A model generated the notes under the pieces. The model had not been told where the DNA came from, ran no database searches, and saw only the letters and a list, made by a program, of their open reading frames with translations. From Candidatus Latescibacterota bacterium (GTDB lineage Bacteria > JAAXHH01 > JABIQT01), in assembly GCA_018667995.1 (NCBI GenBank), contig JABIQT010000742.1, positions 1 through 7,589 of the forward strand: a DNA stretch of 7,589 nucleotides. The letters run 5' to 3'. Shown here in pieces: positions 1 to 6,892 of the stretch; positions within the stretch are counted from its first letter, which is position 1; every line of letters begins with the position of its first letter. A program made the position numbers and the translations under genes.

Positions 1-29
1 ACCCGTTTTCAGTTTGGGGATGGTCTACA

Positions 30-629
30 TCAATCAAGCAGCCGGTATCGCGGATCCCGGATCGTAACCCGGCAGTACCAGAGGGCAAAGGCTGCAGAAC
101 CTGATCTCAAGGTACCATCCACTGCCGAGTTTACGAGATGATCGTCCACATACGTATTGATAGAATCGCCCTGAACCAGAATACGCACATGATATTCCGT
201 GCCTTCCTGGAAATCATACGCGACGATGCTGAGATCCCTACCGGGTTGCTCTCTGGTCTGATCGAACTCCGCCACTCGAAAAACCTTTCGAGCGGCTAGT
301 GTATTTGTGGCATAGAACTGCTTGCCGTCTAATGATCTCCGCGTGAAGACGCTGGCATTCTTGCCGCTTTCCATCGTCAGATGGAAGTCCAATTCGTAAT
401 CCTGCCAGACCTGACTCCCAAAGGAAGCCAAACTTCCGGCCCGATCGCCACTGTCCCCCACAAGCATACGGCCGTCAATTGACCAGTCGCCGCTCAGCCG
501 GAGATCGATGGACTTCGCATTGTCAATAATGCTGTGCCATGCACCCTCGTCCTGAGATATCGATAGATCCGGCAAGATAACCACCCTCTGAAAAGTTATT
601 GCTGTAAGTAAAAGCATGAGCAAGTACAT
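30..629 (-). CDS. DUF1080 / 3-keto-disaccharide hydrolase-family lectin-fold protein, probably secreted
   Basis: This 199-residue protein resembles the DUF1080 (3-keto-disaccharide hydrolase) family, which has a concanavalin-like beta-sandwich fold and is usually exported. Visible family features are GDWSIDGRMLVGD (residues 47-59), the strand-rich WQDYELDFHLTMESGKNASVF (75-95, given as two parts WQDYELDFHL and TMESGKNASVF), and the closing part GTEYHVRILVQGD, VDDHLV, then GSAAFAL and VTIRDPRY (143-196). Residues 1-19 are hydrophobic (MYLLMLLLTAITF) and could be a signal peptide, but the usual basic residues before the hydrophobic core are missing. The ATG start directly follows an in-frame TAG, and a GGAG SD lies 11 nt upstream. 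Length fits a single-domain member. It begins 78 bp after the FAD oxidoreductase gene and may share its transcript. Catalysis is not proven, since many members are known only by fold. The family call is fairly secure and the function open. Confidence 0.8.
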   Translation of the reverse strand: MYLLMLLLTAITFQRVVILPDLSISQDEGAWHSIIDNAKSIDLRLSGDWSIDGRMLVGDSGDRAGSLASFGSQVWQDYELDFHLTMESGKNASVFTRRSLDGKQFYATNTLAARKVFRVAEFDQTREQPGRDLSIVAYDFQEGTEYHVRILVQGDSINTYVDDHLVNSAVDGTLRSGSAAFALWYCRVTIRDPRYRLLD

Positions 630-653
630 CTATCTCATTTCTCCATTGCGATG

Positions 654-684
654 TGGTGAATTCAAAGGTGGAATCCAGTCACCA
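654..684 (-). promoter_or_regulatory. Possible hairpin in the leader of the DUF1080 gene
   Basis: TGGTGA (654-659) is the reverse complement of TCACCA (679-684), and ATTC (660-663) can pair with GAAT (671-674) inside it, leaving a 4-nt bulge and a 7-nt loop. It lies between the FAD oxidoreductase stop and the DUF1080 gene, ending 24 nt before that gene's ATG. No T-tract follows on the minus strand, so it is a poor intrinsic terminator. It could be an RNA-processing or stability element, or chance. Confidence 0.2.
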
Positions 685-707
685 ACATTCCTTCCGCGTG
701 GATCAGG

Positions 708-2231
708 TCATCCTTCGGAGAGTATTTGCCGCGCACACATGTAACCTGGCGTACCACCCACAGATCCGCACGGGTACGCACCAGCGCCACACATATAGAC
801 GTTAGGTGCCGCACCCCAATTATAGAACCCGCTCACCGAGGAATACTGCCGATCGGCAAAAGTCTGCCCTCCCACAAGCATGGTATGGTCCAGATTGCCT
901 CCCGGAAAGAGAAAGGTCTCCTGCAGATCCCGCGGTGTCAGAAGTCGGGTCCAGACGCAGTCTTCCGGGTTGTGGATCAACCGGAGTAAGGAGTTTTTTG
1001 CTTCCAGCTCTACTTCACGCAATGCCTCTCCCGATTGGTTGAGCGCGAAGTTCTTGAAGAACACGGCCAAACGATCAAATGGTTCATTCAAGCCTAACTG
1101 GCGCATGGAAGCCCCTTCACAGTAAACCTGCATATAACCAGGTTCATAGGCCACATCACCGTTTACCACTCGCAGTGTTGCCTCTTCGTATGCTTCCATG
1201 GAATCGACGGCAAAAAGAAATCTGAACGCCGCGTCTGAGTCGGATGCGCCTGATCCGTGTTTCCAACGAACAGGATTCTTGAACATCAAATTGAGCTTTC
1301 CACTGCTGCCCAGGAGACGCTCGTTCTGTGTGCGTTCAATCAAGGAGTCCTGGCCCATCACCCGTGCAGCAGTGACCGTATCCGTAGCCAGAAGCAGATG
1401 ATCGAACGCTACGCTGCAATTCCCGCCAGCGGAGTCAAACGTGACCCGCCCGCATTCTTGATCGACACCGGTTACACGGCTCGAGAGATGGGTCGTCACA
1501 CCCAGTTCGCCATTAATTCGGCCCAATTCCTCAGTTATTCTCCAGATCCCACCGCGCACAAAACCGTAGTAGCCGTCGAAAATGGAGCCCGAATCCATCA
1601 TGGGCATGGTGAAAGCGGAGTAGGGTTCATGCAGAGAAACCGGTCCACTTTCGGTGACCGTCATGGCCATGTAGACCTTGGTGCGCTCGGATGTGAAATA
1701 ATGATCGAATAGGTCTGCCGCGCTCCCCGTAATCCAGAGATCGACCAGGTTTTTGCCAAGCGCCTGCTCCGCTGACGGCAAAGTCGGTGGCGTACCGTTA
1801 CGGTAGCCTTCTTGCAGATACGCCACAACACTTGCCTCGTCTGCACGAAAGGCGGCCACGTCACCGCGTTCGCCCCACTTGTCGGCACATTCCCGGTCAA
1901 GCTTCCGCGGATCCCTGTAAATCCAGGTGGGTTCTTCATCACCTTCAAAGTGAACCAGTTTGGGATGTGTGGGCACGAAGGTCTTCAATCGATCCGAAAG
2001 GCCAGTTTCCTGGAATACAAAGTCCTGCATCAGTCCGAGAACAGACGCACCTAAAGCGTAAGGCTGCTTCACCCCTCCCACATCAGCGATCTCAGATACG
2101 CAGGCGCCTCCCACGCGATGTGATCGTTCAATCACTGTCACATCATGCCCGGCTCGCTTCAAGTAGTTGGCAGCCGTCAATCCGTTGATGCCGGCGCCTA
2201 CAATGACCACCTGCTTTCTCACAAAACCCAA
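708..2231 (-). CDS. FAD-dependent oxidoreductase, phytoene desaturase / PYROXD2-like (COG1233 type)
   Basis: This 507-residue flavoenzyme has an N-terminal Rossmann motif, VVIVGAGINGL (residues 8-18, GxGxxG at 12-17). E35 at the end of the second strand would bind the FAD ribose, and the RVGGACVSE loop follows (39-47). GGIWRITEEL (227-236) is the usual segment opening the second FAD-contacting region. The C-terminal FAD signature is CGAGAYPCGSVGGTPGY (481-497), and TPRDLQETFLFPGGNLDHT (432-450) is typical of COG1233 phytoene-dehydrogenase-like proteins. Length matches the family. Members oxidise or desaturate varied lipophilic or amine substrates, and carotenoid chemistry should not be assumed because no other carotenoid gene is here. 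The start is TTG at 2231, chosen because TGAGG lies 8 nt upstream. A GTG three codons later also leaves the Rossmann motif intact but is too far from the SD. Probably cytoplasmic. It follows the PhyH gene by 171 bp, suggesting successive oxidations of one substrate (inference). Confidence 0.9.
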   Translation of the reverse strand: MGFVRKQVVIVGAGINGLTAANYLKRAGHDVTVIERSHRVGGACVSEIADVGGVKQPYALGASVLGLMQDFVFQETGLSDRLKTFVPTHPKLVHFEGDEEPTWIYRDPRKLDRECADKWGERGDVAAFRADEASVVAYLQEGYRNGTPPTLPSAEQALGKNLVDLWITGSAADLFDHYFTSERTKVYMAMTVTESGPVSLHEPYSAFTMPMMDSGSIFDGYYGFVRGGIWRITEELGRINGELGVTTHLSSRVTGVDQECGRVTFDSAGGNCSVAFDHLLLATDTVTAARVMGQDSLIERTQNERLLGSSGKLNLMFKNPVRWKHGSGASDSDAAFRFLFAVDSMEAYEEATLRVVNGDVAYEPGYMQVYCEGASMRQLGLNEPFDRLAVFFKNFALNQSGEALREVELEAKNSLLRLIHNPEDCVWTRLLTPRDLQETFLFPGGNLDHTMLVGGQTFADRQYSSVSGFYNWGAAPNVYMCGAGAYPCGSVGGTPGYMCARQILSEG

Positions 2232-2344
2232 TGCACATACCTCATTTCAGGATTCGAGAAGACCCTACATCGATTGTTCCATTTCAAGGTGCAGGCCAGA
2301 TTTCCACGGAGCAATTAGGTCCGGCCGCCCCAAACGAAAGATGA

Positions 2345-2361
2345 GTGGACCAACAGTCCAC
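2345..2361 (-). terminator. Weak hairpin after the small PhyH gene, possible terminator
   Basis: GTGGAC (2345-2350) and GTCCAC (2356-2361) form a perfect 6-bp stem with a 5-nt loop, 41 nt after the stop of the 264-residue PhyH gene. On the minus strand the stem is followed by TCATCTTTCGTTTGG, which is only partly T-rich. It may attenuate transcription before the FAD oxidoreductase gene, or may be chance. The stem is short for an efficient intrinsic terminator. Confidence 0.25.
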
Positions 2362-2402
2362 GTTTGTGAATGGGGTTCGGACAGATTGGCCGTCACCCCG
2401 TC

Positions 2403-3197
2403 TCACGGTAGCGGCTCCCCGTTCAGATCACAATGCGGGGCTACTCGAATAGCTTCATTGAACCCATAACGATCCTCCCCGCGTACGACCGTTGCCCGAG
2501 CCAGATAATCGATGCCTTTTTCCTTCAAAGCATCCACATCGAAAATCACCTCCGGTGTCGTAAACCGGAGAGCAAATGCTAATCTGGGCACATCACTGCT
2601 GTTGGCATCCGAGCGATGCAACGTAGCCTCTGTGAAGAAAACCGCCTCACCTGGAGACATCTCCAGATGAACAATACAGGAATCATCTACCTGATCATCG
2701 GCCAAGCCTTCTGAGAATCCGGCCGCCGGCTCCAGCGTCTGATACTGATCATCGAGCCATCCTCTGTGTGAACCAGGAATCAAACTCAAGCAACCGTTTT
2801 CGCGGAATGTCGGCCCGAGAGCAATCCATACGCTAAGATTGATCCGCGGTACCATGGGCCAATAGGTAGCGTCCTGGTGCCATGGAATGTATGACTTGTT
2901 ATGAGGCTCCTTATACCAGAACACGGTAGCCCAGAGGACAATATCCGGTCCAAGAATCTGTTCGACATGGTCCAATATGGCTGGCTTGGTCGCCAAATCG
3001 TAAGCCCATCGATAGCGGAGATCGAATCCGCCGGGCCTATCGGCCATAGGGCCCGGATTTGTCTCCGACTGGCCTATCGAGGCGTAGAATCGGGTACGCG
3101 CGGACTGGGCCGCATCGGGACTCAACACCCGAATCGGACCTGTAAATCCTTCGCTTGTGTACTGCTCAGAAGAGAACTGAGCGCTATTACCATTCAT
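2403..3197 (-). CDS. Phytanoyl-CoA dioxygenase (PhyH) family Fe(II)/2-oxoglutarate oxygenase
   Basis: This 264-residue protein is a complete single-domain PhyH-type oxygenase. Such enzymes hydroxylate a substrate while decarboxylating 2-oxoglutarate to succinate. The iron triad is visible: H107 and D109 in IPWHQDATYW, and H194 in ATLHRSDANS. R205, eleven residues after H194, would hold the 2-oxoglutarate carboxylate. The same spacing occurs in human PhyH (H264/R275). The segment VWIALGP, NGCL, IPGSHRGW (123-147) is the usual family core. The ATG at 3197 has an AGGA SD 10 nt upstream. Despite the family name, bacterial members act on ectoine, halogenation or natural-product substrates, and nothing here shows a CoA thioester. 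It lies between a binding-protein gene (223 bp upstream) and the FAD oxidoreductase gene (171 bp downstream). Fold and cofactors are secure, the substrate unknown. Confidence 0.93.
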   Translation of the reverse strand: MNGNSAQFSSEQYTSEGFTGPIRVLSPDAAQSARTRFYASIGQSETNPGPMADRPGGFDLRYRWAYDLATKPAILDHVEQILGPDIVLWATVFWYKEPHNKSYIPWHQDATYWPMVPRINLSVWIALGPTFRENGCLSLIPGSHRGWLDDQYQTLEPAAGFSEGLADDQVDDSCIVHLEMSPGEAVFFTEATLHRSDANSSDVPRLAFALRFTTPEVIFDVDALKEKGIDYLARATVVRGEDRYGFNEAIRVAPHCDLNGEPLP

Positions 3198-3212
3198 TGT
3201 ATCGAAATCCTG

Positions 3213-3244
3213 CTATCGAGTGGCTAATTTGGCCAAGGCGATAG
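3213..3244 (-). promoter_or_regulatory. Nested hairpin next to the SD of the small PhyH gene
   Basis: CTATCG (3213-3218) pairs with CGATAG (3239-3244). Inside this, TGGC (3221-3224) pairs with GCCA (3232-3235) around a 7-nt loop. In the minus-strand mRNA the structure ends one nucleotide before the AGGA SD (3211-3208) of the 264-residue PhyH gene. It could affect ribosome access, protect a processed 5' end, or mark an operator dyad. The stems are short, so chance is a real alternative. Confidence 0.28.
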
Positions 3245-3420
3245 ATGGGGGCAACACACGTCGTAGTGACGATTCAAGCGACGCACAGAAGAGGTGCGAA
3301 TCTGAAGAGCGATTCTCACTATATGGACAGCGTGTCAGCCGGCGACGGTTTCATCAGGTTACCCATGGTCGAGCTGTTCATGGCGCACTCCAGATGTATT
3401 CTCCGATCACCCAGTTAGGA

Positions 3421-4767
3421 TCATACCAGCGGGCGAGGGGTATCCGGCCCATTCTTGTCAACGTAGCGTTTCTGTGCCCGGGTCATGTAATCGGCCAGGC
3501 GTTCAAGAGTCTCCTGGGGTGATTGGCGCTTGAGCAGCATCTTCTGCTGTTCAACCATGGTCTCCACCTCCAGGAATTCAGCCATCTCAGGCAAATAGCC
3601 TGGGGCCCAATCCACGAGAATTTCCGGATCGTTTACCATATCCATGAACGGCCGGAACAAGCCTTGGGTGAACAAAGGATCATCAAGGCCCTGTCGAACC
3701 GGTGGAATGATTCCCACTTCTTTGCAGTAAGGCAATACCTGTTCTGGCGCCGCTGCAAAAGATATAAATTCCCAGGCCGCGTCTTTGTTCTTGGACCCCG
3801 CAGCCATCGAGAGAAAGAAGATTCCGGGCATAGCCACACGGGCCTTTGGACCAGCCGGCATAACGGCAGTGGTAAGCGAGGACTCATCCATACCGTGATC
3901 GCGACAAGTGCCCACCACTTCCGGATCTTGCTCGCAACTCCCGCAAATGCCTGACCAGAAGGCCTGCACGAGCTCTGTGTATCCCCAGTTCAGAGAATCC
4001 GGTGGCGACAGGCGATCTTGATACAGATCATTCCAGAACGATAATCCCGCAACGTGGTCGGGGCTGTTAATGATACATTTGTTGTCGGCGTCAAACCACT
4101 GATTCGTGCCTGCGAACTCCTGGCACAGCGCCCACCAGCTACTGTAACCTGCCCGCCCTCCCCGGAAGGCGTATCCGTATCGGCCTTTGGCGGGATCAGT
4201 CATCGATTCACATAACTGGCGCCAGGCTGAGCGCGTCATGGCAGGCTCGAGTCCGAGTTCCTCCAACCATTTCCGGCGGTAGAACATGGCGCGAACGGCT
4301 TGCTCAAGCGGCAGCCCATAAATATCTTCGCCATCTATCGCCGTTGCGATCTGACTGCTCTGATAGGCCAGCGGATTCAAGTCATCAACATGGCTCCCCC
4401 CTTGATGCCATGACCGCAGGTTCTCAATCGCACCCATGGCCCGAAACTCAGCCATCCACTGGTGGTGCACGACCATGACATCCGGGGGGCTGCCCCCGGC
4501 CAGCATCATGATCATTTTTGAATGAGACTGGTCCCACGGCACGTCGTGGTGTTCGATCTGAATCTTTGGGTGCGTCTCATGAAACCGGCCAAAGAGATTG
4601 TCCATGGCAAGAGAACGCTGCTGTCCCAGGTTCGAGACGACCACGAGCTTCGTGATGCCACTGGTTGAGGACCCGCTGCAAGAGGTCAACGCAGCCCCGA
4701 GCGCCGCGCCACCCGTCACCTTGAGCATCCGGCGTCGCGTCATGGTTCGCTGATCTGACTCCGTCAT
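3421..4767 (-). CDS. Tat-exported lipoprotein, ABC transporter solute-binding protein (carbohydrate type, family 1)
   Basis: This 448-residue protein is a periplasm-facing extracellular solute-binding protein of the sugar-importer kind (COG1653-like). The N-terminus has a twin-arginine motif TRRRMLK (residues 10-16), a small-residue hydrophobic stretch GGAALGAAL, and the lipobox LTSC, with C30 as the lipidation site. The mature part shows the usual order: LFGRFHETHPKIQIE (58-72), MLAGGSPPDVMVV (88-100) followed by the hinge-side segment MGAIENL, then YGLPLEQAVRAMFYRR (150-165) and the C-terminal AWEFISFAAAPEQ (331-343). Length is typical. The start at 4767 has a strong GGGAGG SD 6 nt upstream, better placed than the second ATG at codon 9. 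No permease or ATPase gene lies within the window, so its partners are elsewhere or beyond the edges. The ligand may be a sugar or glycoside by family habit but cannot be read here. Its SD lies in a potential pairing stem. Confidence 0.93.
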   Translation of the reverse strand: MTESDQRTMTRRRMLKVTGGAALGAALTSCSGSSTSGITKLVVVSNLGQQRSLAMDNLFGRFHETHPKIQIEHHDVPWDQSHSKMIMMLAGGSPPDVMVVHHQWMAEFRAMGAIENLRSWHQGGSHVDDLNPLAYQSSQIATAIDGEDIYGLPLEQAVRAMFYRRKWLEELGLEPAMTRSAWRQLCESMTDPAKGRYGYAFRGGRAGYSSWWALCQEFAGTNQWFDADNKCIINSPDHVAGLSFWNDLYQDRLSPPDSLNWGYTELVQAFWSGICGSCEQDPEVVGTCRDHGMDESSLTTAVMPAGPKARVAMPGIFFLSMAAGSKNKDAAWEFISFAAAPEQVLPYCKEVGIIPPVRQGLDDPLFTQGLFRPFMDMVNDPEILVDWAPGYLPEMAEFLEVETMVEQQKMLLKRQSPQETLERLADYMTRAQKRYVDKNGPDTPRPLV

Positions 4768-4834
4768 AAGCTACCTCCCGAGTTGGTACTACGGATGGAC
4801 TTACGGACAGCCGAATCGACGTCGAGGTAGCCTA
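4767..4834 (-). promoter_or_regulatory. SD-sequestering stem before the solute-binding-protein gene
   Basis: GCTACCTC (4770-4777) is the perfect reverse complement of GAGGTAGC (4824-4831). In the minus-strand mRNA the upstream arm GCUACCUC would pair with GAGGUAGC, which contains most of the GGGAGG SD and its spacer. Adding one G-U pair and two A-U pairs (4832-4834 with 4769-4767) extends the stem to 11 bp and takes in the A of the AUG. The loop is 46 nt and includes the local repeats TCCGTAAGT and TCCGTAGT. The geometry suits translational control by RNA folding, by a ligand, or by coupling to ribosomes finishing the upstream gene, whose stop lies about 30 nt before the first arm. No known riboswitch class was recognised. 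Confidence 0.4.
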
Positions 4835-4863
4835 GGAGATCAACAACAGATCAGATCACCTGC

Positions 4864-6804
4864 TCAACGGCCTATACCGAAAACCGCAGTAGTGTGGTCA
4901 TCGATCCCGCCGCGCACAACCGCTTCCCATGCCTGGGCTGGTGATGTGCGGAAAATCTCTGGAAGTTCCCGCCTCAGGGCATCCACCAAAGGCACAGGTT
5001 GATCGTCATCAGAACCCAAGTTCACAAGTCGATTCAGGGCGTCCATGGCAAAGCCTACATTTATGACGTTTCTGTCCTCGGCAACTACCAGCTTCAGTGC
5101 ATCCACGGTCGATCCAAGTACGCTTCCGATAGGATCGAGTCCATGGGAACACAATATCACGATCGACCACAGCACGTTCTCCCGTACCGCAGAGCGAACC
5201 AGATCAAACCGCTCGAGCCCCAGATCGATGCCCACGCCCTCACAGATGTCGCAGTCATCCGTCGGACGAACATACTTTATGGATCGCCCCTGCGCTATGT
5301 CCATTCCAGGTCGGTTCTCTTCTCTGGCCAGCGAAGCCACCAGCGCTTCCATACAGTCAGGCACGAGGGAAAGTCCGATACCCGTTGCAACCGCACGCCG
5401 ACCGAGGCATCCCAGTGTTCCCGCAGCCACGGAACGTATATAGACCGAAGAATCGTTTCTCAGGCGATCCTCTACCACCTGAAACACCTGATCAGTCAGT
5501 GGGCTCGCGTCTCCCAGACCATAGATTCCAGCCTTTCTCACCCACTTGATAGGTGAAGCTGCCGCCGTCAAGAATGTCTCCGTAGCTTCCCGCCCCACGG
5601 CCACCAAACCATAGGTTGCTGCACGGCGCACGCTCTCCCGTTCATCGTAGAGGGCACGGGCCAGGTACTCTACTGCAAGTGCAGTGTCGCCTATGGAAGC
5701 TAGTTTGTAGGCGGCGCCGACACGCATCGGTTCGCCCTCGTCATGTTTTTCCTGAATCTGATGGTACAGACGTTTGGCTTCCTGCTCGAGCGAGTCGCCC
5801 GCCAATTCCGCCATCTCTGGTCGTGGCGACGGAGGGGCACCCGTCTTCAGCCAATGATGATGATAGCGCCAGACGGTAGTCACATCATCACTCACATCGG
5901 ACACATCAATCTGAGTAAGCGGATCCACGCCCATGCCGTTCCAATCGATATCCACGGGTTCTTCCGCGATCGATGGGGACACTTCGGTGGTCCGATAGAG
6001 CCAGAAGCGCCACATGAATCGTGGGTTATCTTCCCAGGTGCGCCAGTCGTCTCGACGGTGGTTACCCCGGTGAAATGTATTATGCGAATACAGCAAGACG
6101 CTGCCTCGCTGCAACGGAGCCGCCTCAAACTGTTTGACCAGAGGCCAACCCGTATTGATCACAGCCTCTCGCATTCGTACATCGTGCGCTGTCCGCTGAT
6201 TCTGAATATCGGCCAGATCATACTCGGAATCGGGCCCACTTACCGGCCTTCCTTCCATGCCGGTGAGCATGTACGCGAAATCCAAATGGTCAGCACCGGC
6301 AAAATTGTCGTGATTCTCCTCATGATTGAAAGTCCAGTACTGGGAAAAGGGCATGGTAGCCGTCGGCCCCATCAATTCCGATACGGGTTGGGGGTAGTAC
6401 AGCATCTCTATCTGCACAGCCTGATGGTGCCGTTGTTTTCGCCCGTTGTACGGGCCGTTATCGTCCTTGTGCCAGTGCTGATCCCGCGATCCGCTCGTGA
6501 AGGACGCATTGTGGGTGAACGGCACAATCGCCCAATTCTCCCCCACCAGTTGGTTACACGCAGCCACGAGACCGGGAGCATTGAGCACATCCAGAATATC
6601 CGGTACCCGTGCAGGTGTCACTCGGTCCTTTGCCAGGTAGGCTGCCTTCTCCTTAGTGTAAACGCGCTCGTGTACATCAGGTGATATTCCCAGACTCTCC
6701 GGAGCGAGGAGGACGAGGCCCCGGCTGGCAAAATCCTGAACGATACAGTCTGGACTGGTATACGGGACTGAGGATTCTGATTCTACTTCATCATTCGTTC
6801 GCAA
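4864..6804 (-). CDS. PhyH-like oxygenase fused to C-terminal HEAT-like repeats
   Basis: This 646-residue protein has two parts. Residues ~20-275 form a PhyH-like Fe(II)/2-oxoglutarate oxygenase: HWHKDD gives H112 and D114, and LLYSHNTFHRGNHRR gives the probable distal ligand H245 in the HRGN context. R262 or R266 is the likely 2-oxoglutarate arginine. About 130 residues separate HxD from H245, against 85 in the small PhyH neighbour, so there is an insertion near 157-225. Residues ~340-495 hold four HEAT/PBS-lyase-like helical repeats (around 361, 389, 418 and 452), and further helical pairs seem to follow at 531-614. Between them is a loop with CDIC (C518, C521). HEAT arrays usually bind proteins, so this part may dock a partner or substrate carrier (inference). 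TTG at 6804 is the only suitable start: an in-frame TAG lies within the SD region, and AGGAGG is 9 nt upstream. Probably cytoplasmic. First gene of the co-directional series after a 529-bp gap. Confidence 0.88.
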   Translation of the reverse strand: MRTNDEVESESSVPYTSPDCIVQDFASRGLVLLAPESLGISPDVHERVYTKEKAAYLAKDRVTPARVPDILDVLNAPGLVAACNQLVGENWAIVPFTHNASFTSGSRDQHWHKDDNGPYNGRKQRHHQAVQIEMLYYPQPVSELMGPTATMPFSQYWTFNHEENHDNFAGADHLDFAYMLTGMEGRPVSGPDSEYDLADIQNQRTAHDVRMREAVINTGWPLVKQFEAAPLQRGSVLLYSHNTFHRGNHRRDDWRTWEDNPRFMWRFWLYRTTEVSPSIAEEPVDIDWNGMGVDPLTQIDVSDVSDDVTTVWRYHHHWLKTGAPPSPRPEMAELAGDSLEQEAKRLYHQIQEKHDEGEPMRVGAAYKLASIGDTALAVEYLARALYDERESVRRAATYGLVAVGREATETFLTAAASPIKWVRKAGIYGLGDASPLTDQVFQVVEDRLRNDSSVYIRSVAAGTLGCLGRRAVATGIGLSLVPDCMEALVASLAREENRPGMDIAQGRSIKYVRPTDDCDICEGVGIDLGLERFDLVRSAVRENVLWSIVILCSHGLDPIGSVLGSTVDALKLVVAEDRNVINVGFAMDALNRLVNLGSDDDQPVPLVDALRRELPEIFRTSPAQAWEAVVRGGIDDHTTAVFGIGR

Positions 6805-6852
6805 TCTCTGCTACCTCCTATTAAATATCGGGTCTCTCAGTTTTTACATTCA

Positions 6853-6868
6853 AGTGGCAGATGCCACT
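6853..6868. promoter_or_regulatory. Short dyad upstream of the PhyH-HEAT gene
   Basis: AGTGGCAGATGCCACT is a perfect inverted repeat of 7-bp arms (AGTGGCA and TGCCACT on either strand) around two central bases. It lies about 50 bp before the TTG start of the PhyH-HEAT gene, a sensible place for an operator bound by a dimeric regulator. As RNA it would form a 6-bp stem with a 4-nt loop. No T-tract follows on either strand, so it is not a good terminator. No regulator gene is present to pair it with. Confidence 0.3.
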
Positions 6869-6892
6869 CTTCAGAAATACTGGCGGGTCTAA

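Noticed and set aside
1257-1712. 151-codon plus-strand ORF opposite the FAD oxidoreductase
   Set aside because: Antisense to a gene with conserved FAD motifs, with no SD or recognisable protein features.
708-2231. Carotenoid pathway assignment (crtI) for the FAD oxidoreductase
   Set aside because: The family resemblance is to the broad COG1233/PYROXD2 group, and no phytoene synthase or other carotenoid gene lies nearby.
3220-3522. 100-codon plus-strand ORF spanning the gap before the small PhyH gene
   Set aside because: It overlaps the 3' end of the binding-protein gene on the opposite strand, has no SD, and its translation has no recognisable motif.
5743-6684. 313-codon open frame on the plus strand, antisense to the PhyH-HEAT gene
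   Set aside because: It lies wholly opposite a gene with clear iron-ligand motifs, its translation shows no recognisable domain, and it is best explained as an open shadow frame of the minus-strand coding sequence.
6820-6860. Possible sigma-70 promoter for the PhyH-HEAT gene (TTGAAT, then GATATT about 18 nt on)
   Set aside because: Transcription would begin at or inside the SD, leaving almost no leader, so the match is probably chance.
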